From contig JAYGXS010000005.1 in the NCBI GenBank assembly GCA_036362985.1, positions 25,372,625-25,436,624 on the forward strand: DNA of 64,000 nucleotides, written 5' to 3'. Of this stretch, positions 1-11,039 are shown one piece after another (the stretch's first letter is position 1; each line of letters starts with the position of its first letter). The translations under genes were made by a program, and so were the position numbers. Source of the DNA: Ligula intestinalis (lineage: Eukaryota > Platyhelminthes > Cestoda > Diphyllobothriidea > Diphyllobothriidae). Under the pieces are notes generated by a model. The model was not told where the DNA came from. It searched no databases and worked only from the letters and a program-made list of their open reading frames with translations.

Positions 1-1241
1 AGGTCTTCGGTAACCTGCCACGGATCAGTGAACTGACGTAGTTTACTTCGCTACGTTTTGCAAATGAAGTGAAATAAACTCTTTACCCGAGGTTACACTG
101 TATGGACGAAATTCAATACTAGAACGATTTAGATCGGAGAGAAATGCACAGTTCAGCAGTGTGCACGTTTATATCGGATGAAAGTACTGGGGATGGGGTC
201 TATTGGTACTTTCTAGCAAGTATAAATCTGAGGGTCGATTTCAGAGAGGGTGGGATGTGTACAGTTCAGGTCAAACGAAAAATGTTTCTGCCGAACACCA
301 AAATCGATTAGAAGTGACTGACTTTCTGCTGAAATGGTTGAAATTAAACTTTCACGTAATCTCTCGGTTTTTTGCGCACTGCTTGTCTCTTACTACTTCT
401 GGTACGCCTGTCAAGCACTACTTTAAGGGCGCGCTACCCCATTCTTCCGCTCGCCGACACTATGACGCTGATCAATATATGTGTCTTTTTCGATTGGTCG
501 CAACCGCGTCAAGCTCAACAGGCAGGCTCAAACGGAGGGCAAATTGGATGACTGACACCGCTCATAGGAACCATTTCTTCCAGTGGTTGTTGAGCCAGGT
601 GCGGTTTTTCTTGCCACCAGCCTATATAAACTGTGCATTAAATCTAGGCTAGAATACTGCTAAATTCTATTAAGCCCTATGTGCGCTGGTGAACGTAAGA
701 AAGTAGAATCGGTCCAACCTTTCTTGACTTAAAGGGGTTTTTCGTCATAATGCCGTAATCTGTCCTAACAACAGCAGCGTTTTGAGGTTTGCTAACCTCG
801 ATTCGTTGTGTGTTTCCGTAATCGCCACAGCCATCTGGAATACGCCTCCCAGAAGTATCAAAACACTGCGAAATTAACCCTTGTTTAAGAGGGCTATTGT
901 CGCAGGCAGTTGTGTAGACAACTTAATGTTCCCTTAAATCAAGAGTCAGGTAAGATGGTTTTGGTAGACAGAAATTTATTACCGGAAAAATCGACTGTAC
1001 AAAGGTTGTCAGCTGCCAGCTGCGCTTGCACGCTAGATGTGTACGCGAAGTTGTGTGGGTGAATGAAGCTTTGGCTGCGGAATGAGTGCTCTGTCAGCTG
1101 CCGCCAATCAGATGAGGCGGGAGTATGGATTAGCACTGAGCGTACGCACATATAAGGCGGTGCCTGGGCCGAGAGCATGAAAACGGCAGAACATTGCGGA
1201 CCTCTCGCAGCGATTGACCAAGAAAATGCGGGGAGTTTATC
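1..1241. other. no recognisable gene
   Basis: I see no recognisable gene or repeat here. The open frame at 203-652 has no domain, signal peptide or splice context that I recognise. The region could be intron or intergenic DNA. Confidence 0.5.
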
Positions 1242-1330
1242 GCGCGCGAGTAGACAGCGCGCGAGTAGACAGCGCGCGAGTAGACAGCGCGCGAGTAGAC
1301 AGCGCGTGAGTAGACAGCGTGCGTGCGAGT
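1242..1330. repeat. 15-bp GC-rich minisatellite
   Basis: Five head-to-tail copies of GCGCGCGAGTAGACA run from 1242 to 1316. The fifth has one C-to-T change, and degenerate GCGTGCGTGCGAG follows. The array makes a false CLLAR peptide repeat on the minus strand. It probably expanded by replication slippage. Confidence 0.9.
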
Positions 1331-2290
1331 CTTGGCGAACGAAGTTAGCGTGAGTCATCGCAGAAGCCTCGCACATGACTACTGAGTACTAAATGAGTAA
1401 GCGTTTGGTATGTACTGTAATTATTGCGCACACGCATCCTTTGTTTGAGAGAGCATTCACTAGTTTTCTACATTCTAGAAAACTTTCACGAATTCTTAGT
1501 GCTGAGTCGGTGTAACCTCTTTTCCACTCTGATGGCATTCGCGAACTCTGAATCCTATGTCGGGCTTTATGTTGAGGGAAACTGCGCTGACTTTGCAGTC
1601 TGCATGTGGCTACTTTTCCAGCCGACAGCGAGCAACCGTTCACCGACACAGTTTTACTTGGTACAGAATACCGGATCTATAACACTGAAGGGAGACCGAC
1701 CAAATCGTGAACCTGTGTGAACCGTTACCCGTCCCGAACTTCAATCATTCAACGAGCTGCACTGAAACGAATGATTGGGAGTTTTTTTCCACTGCCAGCT
1801 CTGCTGTATCCTTTTTTGACGTTACCTGTAAACTGGCAATAAATTAATAAGTAACGTTTGTCCAAGCAATTTTGTCTCTGTCTCCTATGGCTTTTGCATC
1901 TCAGCATAGTTGTTTGGCGCCAGTTCAGTCGCCTAGGCACGTCTCTGACGTTTGACTCAGTGCATGAGCTTAGTGCTGGCAGCTTATTGATCTACAGTGC
2001 ATGAAGGCGGCACTCCTGTTAGTCGCCGTTGGCCTAGTTTAGTGCAGAGGCCATTTTTGTGACGAACAAAGTGCAACTTAAGCACGCGTGCGTGTGCGTC
2101 TGTCCACGTGGCACTCTCATCCACGCACTCTCCGCTTAGAGGTCAAGTTCATGTTATTTTGAAACCACACAGTTCTGTGGATATTAGGATTGTCACCGAT
2201 CTGGTTGCGGAACATGCTTGTCGCAATAGTGGAGAAATGAGAATTCCAGGAAGCAGTTCAAAAGAAGAGGATGCCATAACTGTACCAAGA
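1331..2290. other. no recognisable gene
   Basis: Only short unrelated open frames occur here. Nothing was matched to another repeat in the window. Confidence 0.5.
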
Positions 2291-2295
2291 GTTTT

Positions 2296-2342
2296 TATTG
2301 TCCTGACGTTTCGGATTCCGTCGGGAATCCTCCAGCATAGGT
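2296..2342 (-). ncRNA. degenerate hammerhead-ribozyme-like motif (PLE end)
   Basis: On the minus strand, CTGGAGG stands where the CUGAUGA core would be. It is followed by a GGATTCC/GGAATCC stem and then CGAAACGTCAGGACAATAAA. The GAAAC-GUC half matches the motifs at 7124-7168 and 36435-36480. The first core box is mutated, so cleavage activity is doubtful. Hammerhead motifs are known from the terminal repeats of Penelope-like elements. Confidence 0.5.
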
Positions 2343-2454
2343 AATGGTACAATTTTCTGAGTCATGCGCAGATAGGGGCGAAACGTGCACAGATTGCACG
2401 GTATCTACAGTTAATAGTGGTCATCCGCGTGCGAAAATTATTCACCTCTGTAGC

Positions 2455-2710
2455 CACCGTTGTCCTATCGCAGGGTGTTAAGTAGGTTAAATTCTGGCAA
2501 CTGCGATCTTCAGTCCATGGTTGCTTAGTAGAGGCCAGAATAGTAGGAACCGTGTGTTGTGTACAAAGAGGAACGGAGAATAGATGGAAAGAGATTTGAT
2601 TTTGAAAGCATACAACTGGCCAGGAAAACCAGTCGAGCCCAGGTGCTGGTTTGACAGTAGTCAGGCCAGTAGAAAGAGAGATAGAGCGTTCATTGGCTGG
2701 ATCTGTCATG
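2455..2710 (+). repeat. LTR-like repeat, family A fragment
   Basis: This copy has the pattern TGTTAAG, AACTGCGATCTTCAG, a purine-rich GAGGCCAGAATAG stretch and TTGTGTACA. The same order recurs near 15115, 16565, 22600, 41000 and 41410. A TG start and a shared interior suggest solo LTRs or TRIM-like elements. No coding sequence accompanies it. Confidence 0.5.
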
Positions 2711-2849
2711 AAGGTTGGTTGGAGAGCGTGTGAGTGGAAATCGACGTGGGCGGCCCTTGTCTCTCGCGCAAGTAAGATTGGCGGCCGCCACGACCTTGAG
2801 GTCTAGACGGATTGAGGTCACGACAGGAAGACCAGGTGTTGGGCAGGCA

Positions 2850-3270
2850 GCGACCACTACAATCCTTTTGGGCCTTAGGTTAGTCGAACCTCGGGAGCCG
2901 CAATTCCTTGGATGAGGGGGGGGGGACTGGCCAAAATGACCATTCTGGTCTCCCTTGTTTTCGTCAGTTCCACTTCATCACATTCTACAAGTCGCTATAC
3001 GACTGCATGTGAGGGCCTTAGATTGAATTCCAAAGCACGTTCCGCAGCCAGGTCGGTGAGCACCATACTATCATCATATTCCCGATCGCAACCGATAAAA
3101 GCAATGGACCCGTGGTGCAACGGTAGAATGTTGCACTAAATGACCAAAGGTCACGGATTCGAATTTCGGGGGCCGCCATATCTGGAATCGAGTACGACTG
3201 GCTGACGACGGCTAATAAGCCCGCAATGACCATACCAGTGTCCCTTGTTTATGTCGATTCCACGTCAACA
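2850..3270 (+). repeat. tRNA-derived SINE-A, two adjacent copies
   Basis: The second copy has a tRNA-like head at about 3108-3175. It shows a box A-like GTGGTGCAACGGTAGA and a box B-like GGATTCGAATTTC. A body with CTGACGACGGCTAATAAG and a tail ending TGTCCCTTGTTT follow. A 5'-truncated first copy with box B-like TCGAACCTCGGGAG and the same tail lies at about 2880-2990. At least six other copies occur in the window. Confidence 0.75.
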
Positions 3271-3639
3271 CAGTTTGATGCCCACTAAAATGTAAAGGAG
3301 CTCATTTGCGGCTCTCGGGAGGTACTTGCATCGTACAAAGTTTTGTTCTGTAAACGGATCCGCATCGGCCATTCTAGGCAGCTCAAGAACTACTGGCTCA
3401 CCGTGGAAGCGGTGCGTTCAGAGTTTCAACCAAGCATGTAATGCAGAATTTATTGAAGTCAAAATAAATTGCGCGATGGCTCTCCAGCTCCATCCTGGCG
3501 CTGCATAACAAATGAGAGAGCAGGGCAAAGTTGAATTTGCACATAAAAACAACCAATGCAAAACAACACGTTCATAGTCATACCCTGACAGAAAATGCTT
3601 CAAAGGAGAGATTTTAACTGCGATGACAGTCCCGGTGAT

Positions 3640-4816
3640 CTACTCCCGACTGATTAGGTCTAGTGGAAGCAGCATTGTAGCCGCTTGGCGAGGAATCTTG
3701 CAGTAGGCTTGAGGAGAACTCCGCGGAGCTTCATCAGAGTCGACAGAGGTAATAGCTCAGCCGGGTTGGAAGCCGATTATCAACAAGGTCAACGGTCCTC
3801 CGATGGGTTTGCCTATCCTCCTCCGCCTCCGTGATATCTGACAATGCAGGCAGGCCGTTCGTGCCCTACCACTATCTCAACAATAAGGTGATAAAAAACC
3901 TCGAGAAAGGAAAATGGATGAGGGCCAAGGCAACTGGGTGATTTCAGTTCGGTTTTACTAAGGGAAAGGTGGGAAAACGCCTTTGAGCTCCCTATGGAAA
4001 CTTAGTGGGTAAAATGAGCCAATACAACAAAAGTATTCAAAAAGAGGTCGCTTCCATTATCGCAGACGAAAAGCGAGTGGCCGTCGGTTGACCGAAAAGA
4101 GTAAACATAAGTAACTACTTAGTTATTTCAAGTAGCATAAAAGCACGTGAATTTTACTTCGGATACGTTACCTCAACTCATTGGCGATTTCAAATGGCAC
4201 ACCGGACCAAACAGAGCAGACTGATAAAAACTCATCGGTAAGCTAATTAAAACTCTATTGGATTTGATACTTAGTAGAACTCAATACCTACTCAATAAAA
4301 TGGAAATAAAGATGCTGGAAATTTCGGATACTTACTTTCAAAATAAAATACTTTTTTCTCTCTCTTTCTCTAAGGAACCCAACAAAATCATGAATGGCTG
4401 ATAGTCCTTAGCAATCTATATTCTCCACTGGATGTCTTCTTTGGTCGACCGCTGTCACTAGGTCGTTACTTGTTGAAAATCTGCTGATAATAACCAATCG
4501 GTAATTTTGGAAGTTCATCGATCGATCGAACTACAATTTTTGCGTAAAAAATGTTTGGCCACTCAGTTTTTGTCTCCTTCCATGACCCATAAAGGCGCTC
4601 GTCATTCCACAAAATGTAACTGCGCAGTGTCATTGTAACAATCAGTGCGGTTTGCATGTTTCTGGATTGGACTATCCCTTAGTTGCTACCGACCAAAAAC
4701 TGAAAATGCATTGCTTTCAGCACTGAGGCTCAAAATGAATACACCGGAACGCAATGGAGTTGATTTGATTCTTCCAGATAGCGAAACATCTTCGCGTTGG
4801 CACTTCAGCCAACGGG
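3640..4816. repeat. gene-poor; repeat F at 3935-4150
   Basis: The part at about 3935-4150 (TTTCAGTTCGGTTTTACTAAGG ... ATCGCAGACGAAAAG ... GCCGTCGGTTGACC) resembles 42905-43110 in order and sequence. This defines a dispersed repeat of unknown class. The rest holds no recognised gene. Confidence 0.5.
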
Positions 4817-5822
4817 CTAGATAATTCAGAACAGCATTTGGCGAGTGTACACTTTCGGTAAATTCTCCTCAGGCCATACATTTATATGGGAGGTTTATCG
4901 AAAGAAAACCTGGCCCGGACAGTATACAAACGTTAACAGTTTTGTACCTATCCAACAGAAGCGTAACTTGGTCCGCTGCCTAACGCAAAATTCCAGAAAA
5001 AGCTGCTCGGCAGACACTATTGAAATGGAGCTCCACAAACTTAGGACCTGCTTTGGGAAAGCAGATATCCGGACAGTTTCATCATAAAGAATATGAGGGA
5101 GAAAGAAACAAAGCCCACCACATGCACTGTGGAAAAGAAGACCCTATTTCTCAACGTTCTCGTTCAAGGTGATGCAGCAAGCGAACTCCTAAGCCGACGC
5201 CTCAACCAAACCATGGCACAAACCTTTCCAGCAGTAAATGTTCGGGTGAGATTCCCAACCAACCCGGTCCTGCACGGTGAAGGTAAGGATAAGCTGCCAG
5301 GTCAGACCACTTCTATGTGTATCTACTCATTTACTTGCTCCTGTGGAGCAGGTAATTGCGGTCGCACGATTCGGCGCTTATCCAAAAGAAAATGGGAACA
5401 CCCCCCGGCATGGCTAGCTAAAGGTAAAATCAAAAGTATCAACAATTTTATCCTTGCCCACATGGTTGACTCCGGACATCGTGTGGACCCCAGTGAAGCC
5501 TTTGAGGTAATTTACAAGGTTCCGCCAAACTACCAAAAGTCCCTGGGTCACCGTTGTCTAGCAACAGTAGAAGAAACCGCGATCCGGTTGAGAAAGCCGT
5601 TTTGTGCGCGCAAAAGAACCTTTTGCAAACTCCGAGCTTGGCATGGCCAACAGTCGCATGACTGCCCGCATCTTTCCGCTCTCTGATTGGATCCCGCTTA
5701 TAAGGAAAGACGATTGATCGATTGCTTAAATTTAAACCTCCCATGTAAATGTTTGGCCTGTGGAAAATTTACCGAAAGTGTGCCTTCGCTAAATGCTGTT
5801 CTGAACTATCTAGTGAGCATAT
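4817..5822 (+). mobile_element. Penelope-like element remnant with inverted end repeats
   Basis: The remnant is bounded by an inverted repeat of about 85 bp. The left arm, about 4813-4893, runs through ATTCAGAACAGCATTTGGCGAG and ends GGGAGGTTT. The right arm, about 5728-5815, is its reverse complement with scattered mismatches. Between the arms lies only the 3' part of a PLE ORF. PLEs carry terminal repeats that may be direct or inverted. The arms here hug the coding fragment, which suggests a copy that lost its reverse transcriptase but kept paired ends. Confidence 0.75.
4876..5686 (+). pseudogene. PLE linker and GIY-YIG endonuclease fragment
   Basis: Two frames together give the region after the PLE reverse transcriptase. 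The first, 4876-5087, has VYRKKTWPGQYTN and SFVPIQQKRNLVR. After a frameshift near 5065 the second, to 5686, has FLNVLVQGDAASELLSRRLN, TTSMCIYSFTCSCGAGNCGR and LAHMVDSGHRVD. In intact PLEs the GIY-YIG nuclease nicks target DNA for target-primed reverse transcription. Here the usual YIGRT is degenerate (NCGRT) and the RT domain is missing, so the copy is dead. The closest relatives in the window are at 11040-11640 and 21395-21945. Confidence 0.8.
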
Positions 5823-6840
5823 TTGCAACGTTAAAACAGGCCAGATAATTTGCGAAATAAGGAGGTTCCTCCGGGCATTTTGGCGGAGCTAAGTTGAGAC
5901 ATCATTGTCACAGTGTTGAATGCACTTAATCGAACAGAACTGGAAGTGGCCTGCCGTGGCCTGCCGTGACCTGATTGGTGGTTTTAGCCTTGGCTTTTAG
6001 GATAAAGCAGAACAATAACGAGTAAAAATCGGCATGTTTCTTAAGTTGGCCGATTAACTACGTGGTGGAATCCTACCTTGGTCCCAAAATGTGTTTAAAT
6101 AACCTTATGTTTTCGCAACAAAATAGCACACCATAAATAAAATTCTACATTTACACACATTTCTTACTTACTTATAGTCTAGGGTTTATTGGGTTTCCAG
6201 ATATCCCTGAAAAATATTGGTGCTTAGAAGGTCGTCTAGTTCAACTTACGCGAGTTCCACCGTACCGTTCTGGAGTCAGACTAGTATAGTTCACAGCCCG
6301 TAAGTGCCGCGCACACATTTTTATGTTAGTTTAATTGATTTGGTTTATTTAACTTATTAATATTTAAGATCAGTTTTCCGTCCCTTATGATGCTTAGTAT
6401 TTTAATTTTAGCTTTAGATCATTTTAATGTGAAGTGAGTTTAGCTTACTTTAGTTTACGTTTTTGAGTTAGTCGCTTTCAGCTTTTATGCATAGTTGCAC
6501 ATTTTAATCATGGCGAGCTTTTTTGTTGATGAACATTAGATTATTTAAATAATTATTTCTACTTTTTATGTATTTATAAACTGTATTTTTTTACTTATTG
6601 TTCCTTTTCTTTGTATTGCCCAGACTGTATAGTCGTTATTACATCCGGTCTTGTAGTACAGCAGGACGGGGCTTTCGTGTGCTAATCTGGGGCCCAAAGT
6701 AGGATTTACCATGTACGCTAGTGACGACCATAAAAGAAGCCCGTATATTTGGGCATGTTTTTCGGTGAAGAATAATATTAACCTTAATGATAAAGACTTC
6801 GTAAACGGTCTTCAGAGACTTGAAAGTATGGGTTGTATTC
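5823..6840 (+). repeat. AT-rich DNA with repeats R1 and R2
   Basis: About 6170-6330 carries repeat R1: CCTGAAAAATATTGGTGCTTAGAAGG, GTCGTCTAGTTCAACTTACG and CCGTTCTGGAGTCAGACTAG. R1 recurs at 26060-27235, 34380-34960 (inverted) and 39170-39500. About 6600-6715 (TTCCTTTTCTTTGTATTGCCCAGA onward) is repeat R2, also at 33338-33452. No gene is recognised. Confidence 0.6.
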
Positions 6841-6844
6841 GAGA

Positions 6845-7060
6845 AAAACAAGGGACACTGAAATGACCATTTCTGGGTTATTAGCCATCATCAGACAGTC
6901 AAACCCAATCCCAGGTGTAGATCACCCGGCATTCGAATCTGTAACTTTTGTTTATGGAGCAAAACGCCCTACCACTGCACCACGGGCTCGTTGCTTTGTC
7001 GGTTGAGATCGGGAATATGATACATGTGCGCAGCTCACCGATCTATGGGATCTACCTCAT
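6845..7060 (-). repeat. tRNA-derived SINE-A copy
   Basis: Read on the minus strand, this gives GATCTCAACCGACAAAGCAACG, then GAGCCCGTGGTGCAGTGGTAGG (box A-like), AGATTCGAATGCC (box B-like), TGATGATGGCTAATAACC and the tail AGTGTCCCTTGTTT. It is one of the better-preserved copies of the family at 2850-3270. Confidence 0.75.
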
Positions 7061-7123
7061 CCTATTCCAGAAGTTTCTATACGAATGAAAATAAGACTCG
7101 ATCGCTGAGACAATATGTTTATT

Positions 7124-7168
7124 CACCTGACGTTTCGATATTCGTCACGGATTCGTCATCAGAGACAT
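7124..7168 (-). ncRNA. hammerhead ribozyme-like motif with intact core boxes
   Basis: On the minus strand the order is TGTCT, CTGATGA (7156-7162), a helix II region, GAAA (7133-7136), CGTC and then AGGTG. CTGATGA and GAAA are the conserved hammerhead core boxes. TGTCT and AGGTG can form helix I with wobble pairs. The ACGT after GAA is self-complementary, as in dimer-type hammerheads of PLEs and retrozymes with a minimal helix III. Helix II is weakened by changes. An AATAAA follows downstream. Confidence 0.6.
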
Positions 7169-7199
7169 GAGTAGCAGAAAGGTTCTGTTACTCATTTCT

Positions 7200-7345
7200 A
7201 TACGACTGCCTGCGAGGGCTCTTGGGTGAACTCCAGCGCAAAAACTGAACGTACATGTTCCTTAACTAGACCGGCGAGCCGCGCATATTCCCCTTGAAAG
7301 TATATTTTCGAGTTTGCGAAAATCAGGTTTGGCAAACCCTACCAG
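7200..7345 (+). repeat. SINE-A body fragment
   Basis: TATACGACTGCCTGCGAGGGC, the GGTGAACTCCAG stretch and AATCAGGTTTGGCAAACCCT recur at about 7980-8070, and in part near 2990 and 37900. They look like the 5' part of SINE-A or a sequence often linked to it. Confidence 0.45.
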
Positions 7346-7404
7346 TAAACCCTTCCAACCAAAAATAGGAGAGTCTTCAGATTATTATGTGCAAACTTAT
7401 GGCA

Positions 7405-7985
7405 TTCTGTGATTTACAAAATCGGCATCCCAAGAACTATAACTCCGTAAAAGCAGTCCTTTAGGAACTGAAAGTTTATTGTGAATTTTCGACAGGTCGT
7501 CAGACGGATGAGACTTGCACGAAACAAATTCCTCAAAATTATGGCTTACAGAAGATTATATAGTGGGTCAGAGTATTAACCGATAATCGTCACCCGCATG
7601 TAATTATGCAGTCGTTCGGGACCTAGTTGTCCACCGCATTTAATCGTGTGGTCGGTGGTGGCTGGTTTATGCTTCATCTCGTCCGAAAAGGCTGCCATCT
7701 TTTCCATGCTTCCCTGAATTTTATATACATCGCGTCCAACTCGACGTGCCCGTTAATGCATGGGTCATAGGAATTGATGGCTTCTAAAAACCCACGGCCT
7801 TTCTTGTATGGGTAAGGGCCAACAATGCAGGGTTTATCCCATGCAAATTGGTGTCCTATTTCTAATGTGTTCGTGGCGGATTCAGACAAATGATATCACC
7901 TCTTTACCGCTCGTTGGTGTTCGCGTAAGCGTGTGGAGGCTGATCTTCCTGTTTGTCCACAATAAACGGCATTGCAGTCTGTGAG
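7405..7985 (-). pseudogene. PLE GIY-YIG C-terminal fragment with terminal repeat
   Basis: Read leftward from 7985, the frame gives DCNAVYCGQTGRSASTRLRE, one stop, and then HLSESATNTLEIGHQFAWD, KPCIVGPYPYKKGRGFLEAI and CINGHVELD. This is the GIY-YIG and C-terminal part of a PLE of the same type as 13470-13800 and 28930-29255. About 7405-7520 has the terminal repeat: GGCATCCCAAGAACTATAA and a truncated hammerhead-like GTCGTCAGACGG. The stretch at 7560-7640 (ACCCGCATGTAATTATGC) resembles the palindrome at 60090-60560. The RT part is missing. Confidence 0.75.
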
Positions 7986-8069
7986 GGCTCTAAAGGGAAC
8001 TCCAGATCAAAATCTGAAAGAACATTTTCGAGTGCGCGAGAATCAGGTCTGGCAAACCCTGCCAGTAAA

Positions 8070-9944
8070 CCTGTTATGACCCTGGTATTGCTAATTAAGT
8101 CAAACGCAGAACCCAAAAGCCACGAGAGAGAGAGCCAGAGAGGCGACAAGCACAATTCAGCAAGCCCGAGCAAGTCCTTGAGTGAGTCAGGCTCAACAAA
8201 ATTAGGGCAACAAACGACGGTGAGCTAGGTCCATTGGACCAATCAGCTTTTAGCTGCCGGCGTGATTGGCTGGTCTCAGCGGCTGAAATTCAGATTAAAT
8301 TTTGAATAATCGATTGGGTGACTGCAAGTTTTGTTAGCTATCTGTGGCCGATCGATAACCTGATGTGCGCGCGCCGCTTGCGCGGTCTACCTATCTAGTA
8401 GGCGTCTGCTAACACAGTTATCATGGCAATGGGCGCACTCCCAGCAAAACCCTTCCATTAATGGAAATAGGAAGGTCTTCAAATTATTATACTATGCAGT
8501 GTGTACTTCAGATACAGCAAAGGTAAAACCAGAGTAAGACCAAGTTTGCCAATATGCAGGTCCGAATTCCCGCGAATGCCTCAAACCCTCTCCCATTGAC
8601 AGTCGGTTCTCTATGCCTTCTGATTGACATTAGCATAAATTATTACCGAGCTTGTGGTTACGCACACACCGTCGACTGGTCCGGTTTTATCCGAGTTTGA
8701 TTGGTTTGCTTGAAATGGCAAATCACGTAAACTGACCGTCTGCCTGGCTGTGTCGGCAGATTACGGTGTGGCGCATGGCGGTCAGCGCAGCTGTCGGGAA
8801 ATCGATATCTGGCGTGAATACCTCGACTCAGACTACGGCAGATCCACGTGGAGAGAAGGGGACTGGCCGATCACACATCAGAATGCTGCTTGACTGCGTC
8901 AGACGTTTTCCCGGCCGGTTGTTTCGGAGGAAAAAGCCCTGTAGGAAGGAAAAGGAGGATGAGAAACCCAACGGTAAGCTGATTGCCAGTCTCCTTTGGT
9001 TAGCTCTACAGATAGGACACACTGTTCTAAAAATATACCTCCCTATGAGGAGCTATGAGTAACTAGAATATTGCATTATTTCGCGTTAGGACACAGATTT
9101 ATCTGGTGAAACTTGAGAAAGGGTTAAAGTATGCCTGTCCGGATTGCACGAGGCAGTTAATGAAGTTTAGTAGATACTGCGTGTTGAGCTTTTATTCTAT
9201 GTCCTCTATGAAAGACCATTCCTACGAGAAAAAGAATGCTTTATGTTGGAGGTAATATCCAACACTTTCAGAAATAATGGCTCCATTCACGGGGAGCAAG
9301 GGATAAGGTAGGGTAAGGGGTCATGGTAAAAGGTCATAGAATACTCAAAGTTAAAGGTATGTACGATATCCACATCCTCCATGGAGACAGCTTGGCTTTC
9401 AACTACTCAATTCCTGTTCCTTCACACGTGAAGTAGCGTGCTAGGAATGAGAGTAAAGAGTGCTGAAACGCCGATGTACGGCAAGACATATGTCAAAAGC
9501 TTTGACTTCGCAGCCATTAGTTTGAAGTGGAGAGGGTGAGCGACCTCAAAAAGGATGCGATCAGCAAATTGCTTGACCGGTTTTAAGTGTCACTGTATTA
9601 TAATGTCAGCTAAAAACAAACACAAGAAACACAGGGAGCTGAAGAGAGCATTCGGAGGATACGTTTAGAAATGATAAGGTCTTTTTCAAAGTAAAGCTGG
9701 AAAATAACTGGAGAGCAGTTAAAAATGAGGATGAGAATGCAAGCACCTATAAATCACCAGATTAGGGCTTACGGTTAGCAATATGAATGAAAACGGCGTA
9801 TTAAATATAACAGTTTACAGATTTTAATTAGGGGGCATTCAGTATGAAGAGTAAATGTAGGTTAGATGCTGGAGTAACACCAAGGTACCAGAAAGAGGAT
9901 ACGTCGTTGGGCAAAATGTCAATAGATTCAGGATTGGGCGCGGG
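8070..9944. other. no recognisable gene
   Basis: The longest open frame, 8766-9062, has a basic segment (RRFPGRLFRRKKPCRKEKED) but no domain I know. The flanks lack convincing paired splice sites. No clear repeat match to the rest of the window was found. Confidence 0.4.
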
Positions 9945-10515
9945 TCACAGTCTTAAAACACAATGGACTGACTTCCGGTCGTAAAGTAAAAGGCCAATTG
10001 TTGAGGACCATGCTGGGATGTGGTCCAGGCCACCATTCAGTCCTTGGAGATGTATCTGACTTTTTAGAAAATGGCCAACAACCATATCCTCAGTATATTT
10101 AACAAAAAACACTCGTTCGTCAATTGTAGGTCTCCATTGTGGAGGGAGAAGAGGTGAGGGGGTAATATAGACCCTAAAAGAACTCCACAGGTGTTGGGAA
10201 GGACCGTGGAATTTCACTTGCCACACTGAACGAATTGAGCGCGGGAAGAAAAATAGTCCTCAATTCAAGAGACAGTCCAGCCGAGAGAGCCGAATGCAGT
10301 AGTCTTAATGAGAAGGAGATGGCGTGGGATCATATTTAAGGCTGAGGATAAGTCGAAAAAAGCACAGGCATATACACGGCAACACTTATCGAAATCTCTT
10401 AAAGCAGAATGGACTACCAGAACAACATTGTCTAGTATACTACGCCTAGCCTTATGCGCAAATTGCAGGGGATTGGAAGAATTGGAGGTAAACGGCGTAA
10501 TTATGCCCAACGCAA
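9945..10515 (-). pseudogene. LINE reverse transcriptase fragment (CR1/Jockey type)
   Basis: The frame at 10265-10510 gives LQFAHKARRSILDNVVLVVH followed by YACAFFDLSSALNMIPRHLL, the RT palm strand with the catalytic-motif A region of APE-type LINEs. The frame at 9945-10226 gives ERVFFVKYTEDMVVGHFLKS, where the YADD box has become YTED, then GLNGGLDHIPAWSS. The two pieces are in order on the minus strand but in different frames, with about 40 nt between them. The endonuclease and 3' end are absent. It is a dead fragment. Confidence 0.75.
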
Positions 10516-11039
10516 CTCGTTCTGCAAGTTCCAGTAGTGCAGAAGAGCAGCAATAAAATTATATAGTCCTGCATTAGATAAATATTTGCGAGACATTCTC
10601 CTGACAACGAGCCATTTCGGACCCGCTGGGCAGTACATACACAAATAACCTACCTGCAATTCACAGGGGCTGAGAAAAAGACAAAGTCGAGTATTCCATC
10701 GTTTACTTTTTCTGACAGTAGCCTGTAAAAGTATATCGATCTTCCTGAACACCGAGCTGAGCTTCAGAGAGACAAGATAGCAATAGATTGAGGTCTGATA
10801 ATGATGTTGAGTAAGCTCCACGTACTTAAGCCTCGATTGTCTAATTGGCAGGGCCCTTCCAAGTACGCTCCTGCCACTCATCCGTGTGTTTTTGTCAATT
10901 TGTGAAGTAGTCCTCATGCCATATTGCAGACATTATAGATTATTTATTTTTCTCTTTTAATGTTGAAAAAATAATCCCATTGAAAAAGGCAAAAAGATAA
11001 AATAGCGAGCGTACGGTTTCTTTCAATAAATTATCTTCA
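10516..11039. other. no recognisable gene
   Basis: A 138-residue minus-strand open frame (10501-10917) follows on from the LINE fragment. It has no motif I recognise and is probably chance or eroded LINE sequence. Confidence 0.4.

Noticed and set aside
203..652. 149-residue plus-strand frame
   Set aside because: It begins at TTG, has no domain, and no splice signals bracket it.
939..1376. 145-residue minus-strand frame with CLLAR repeats
   Set aside because: The repeats come from the 15-bp minisatellite. There is no domain or splice context.
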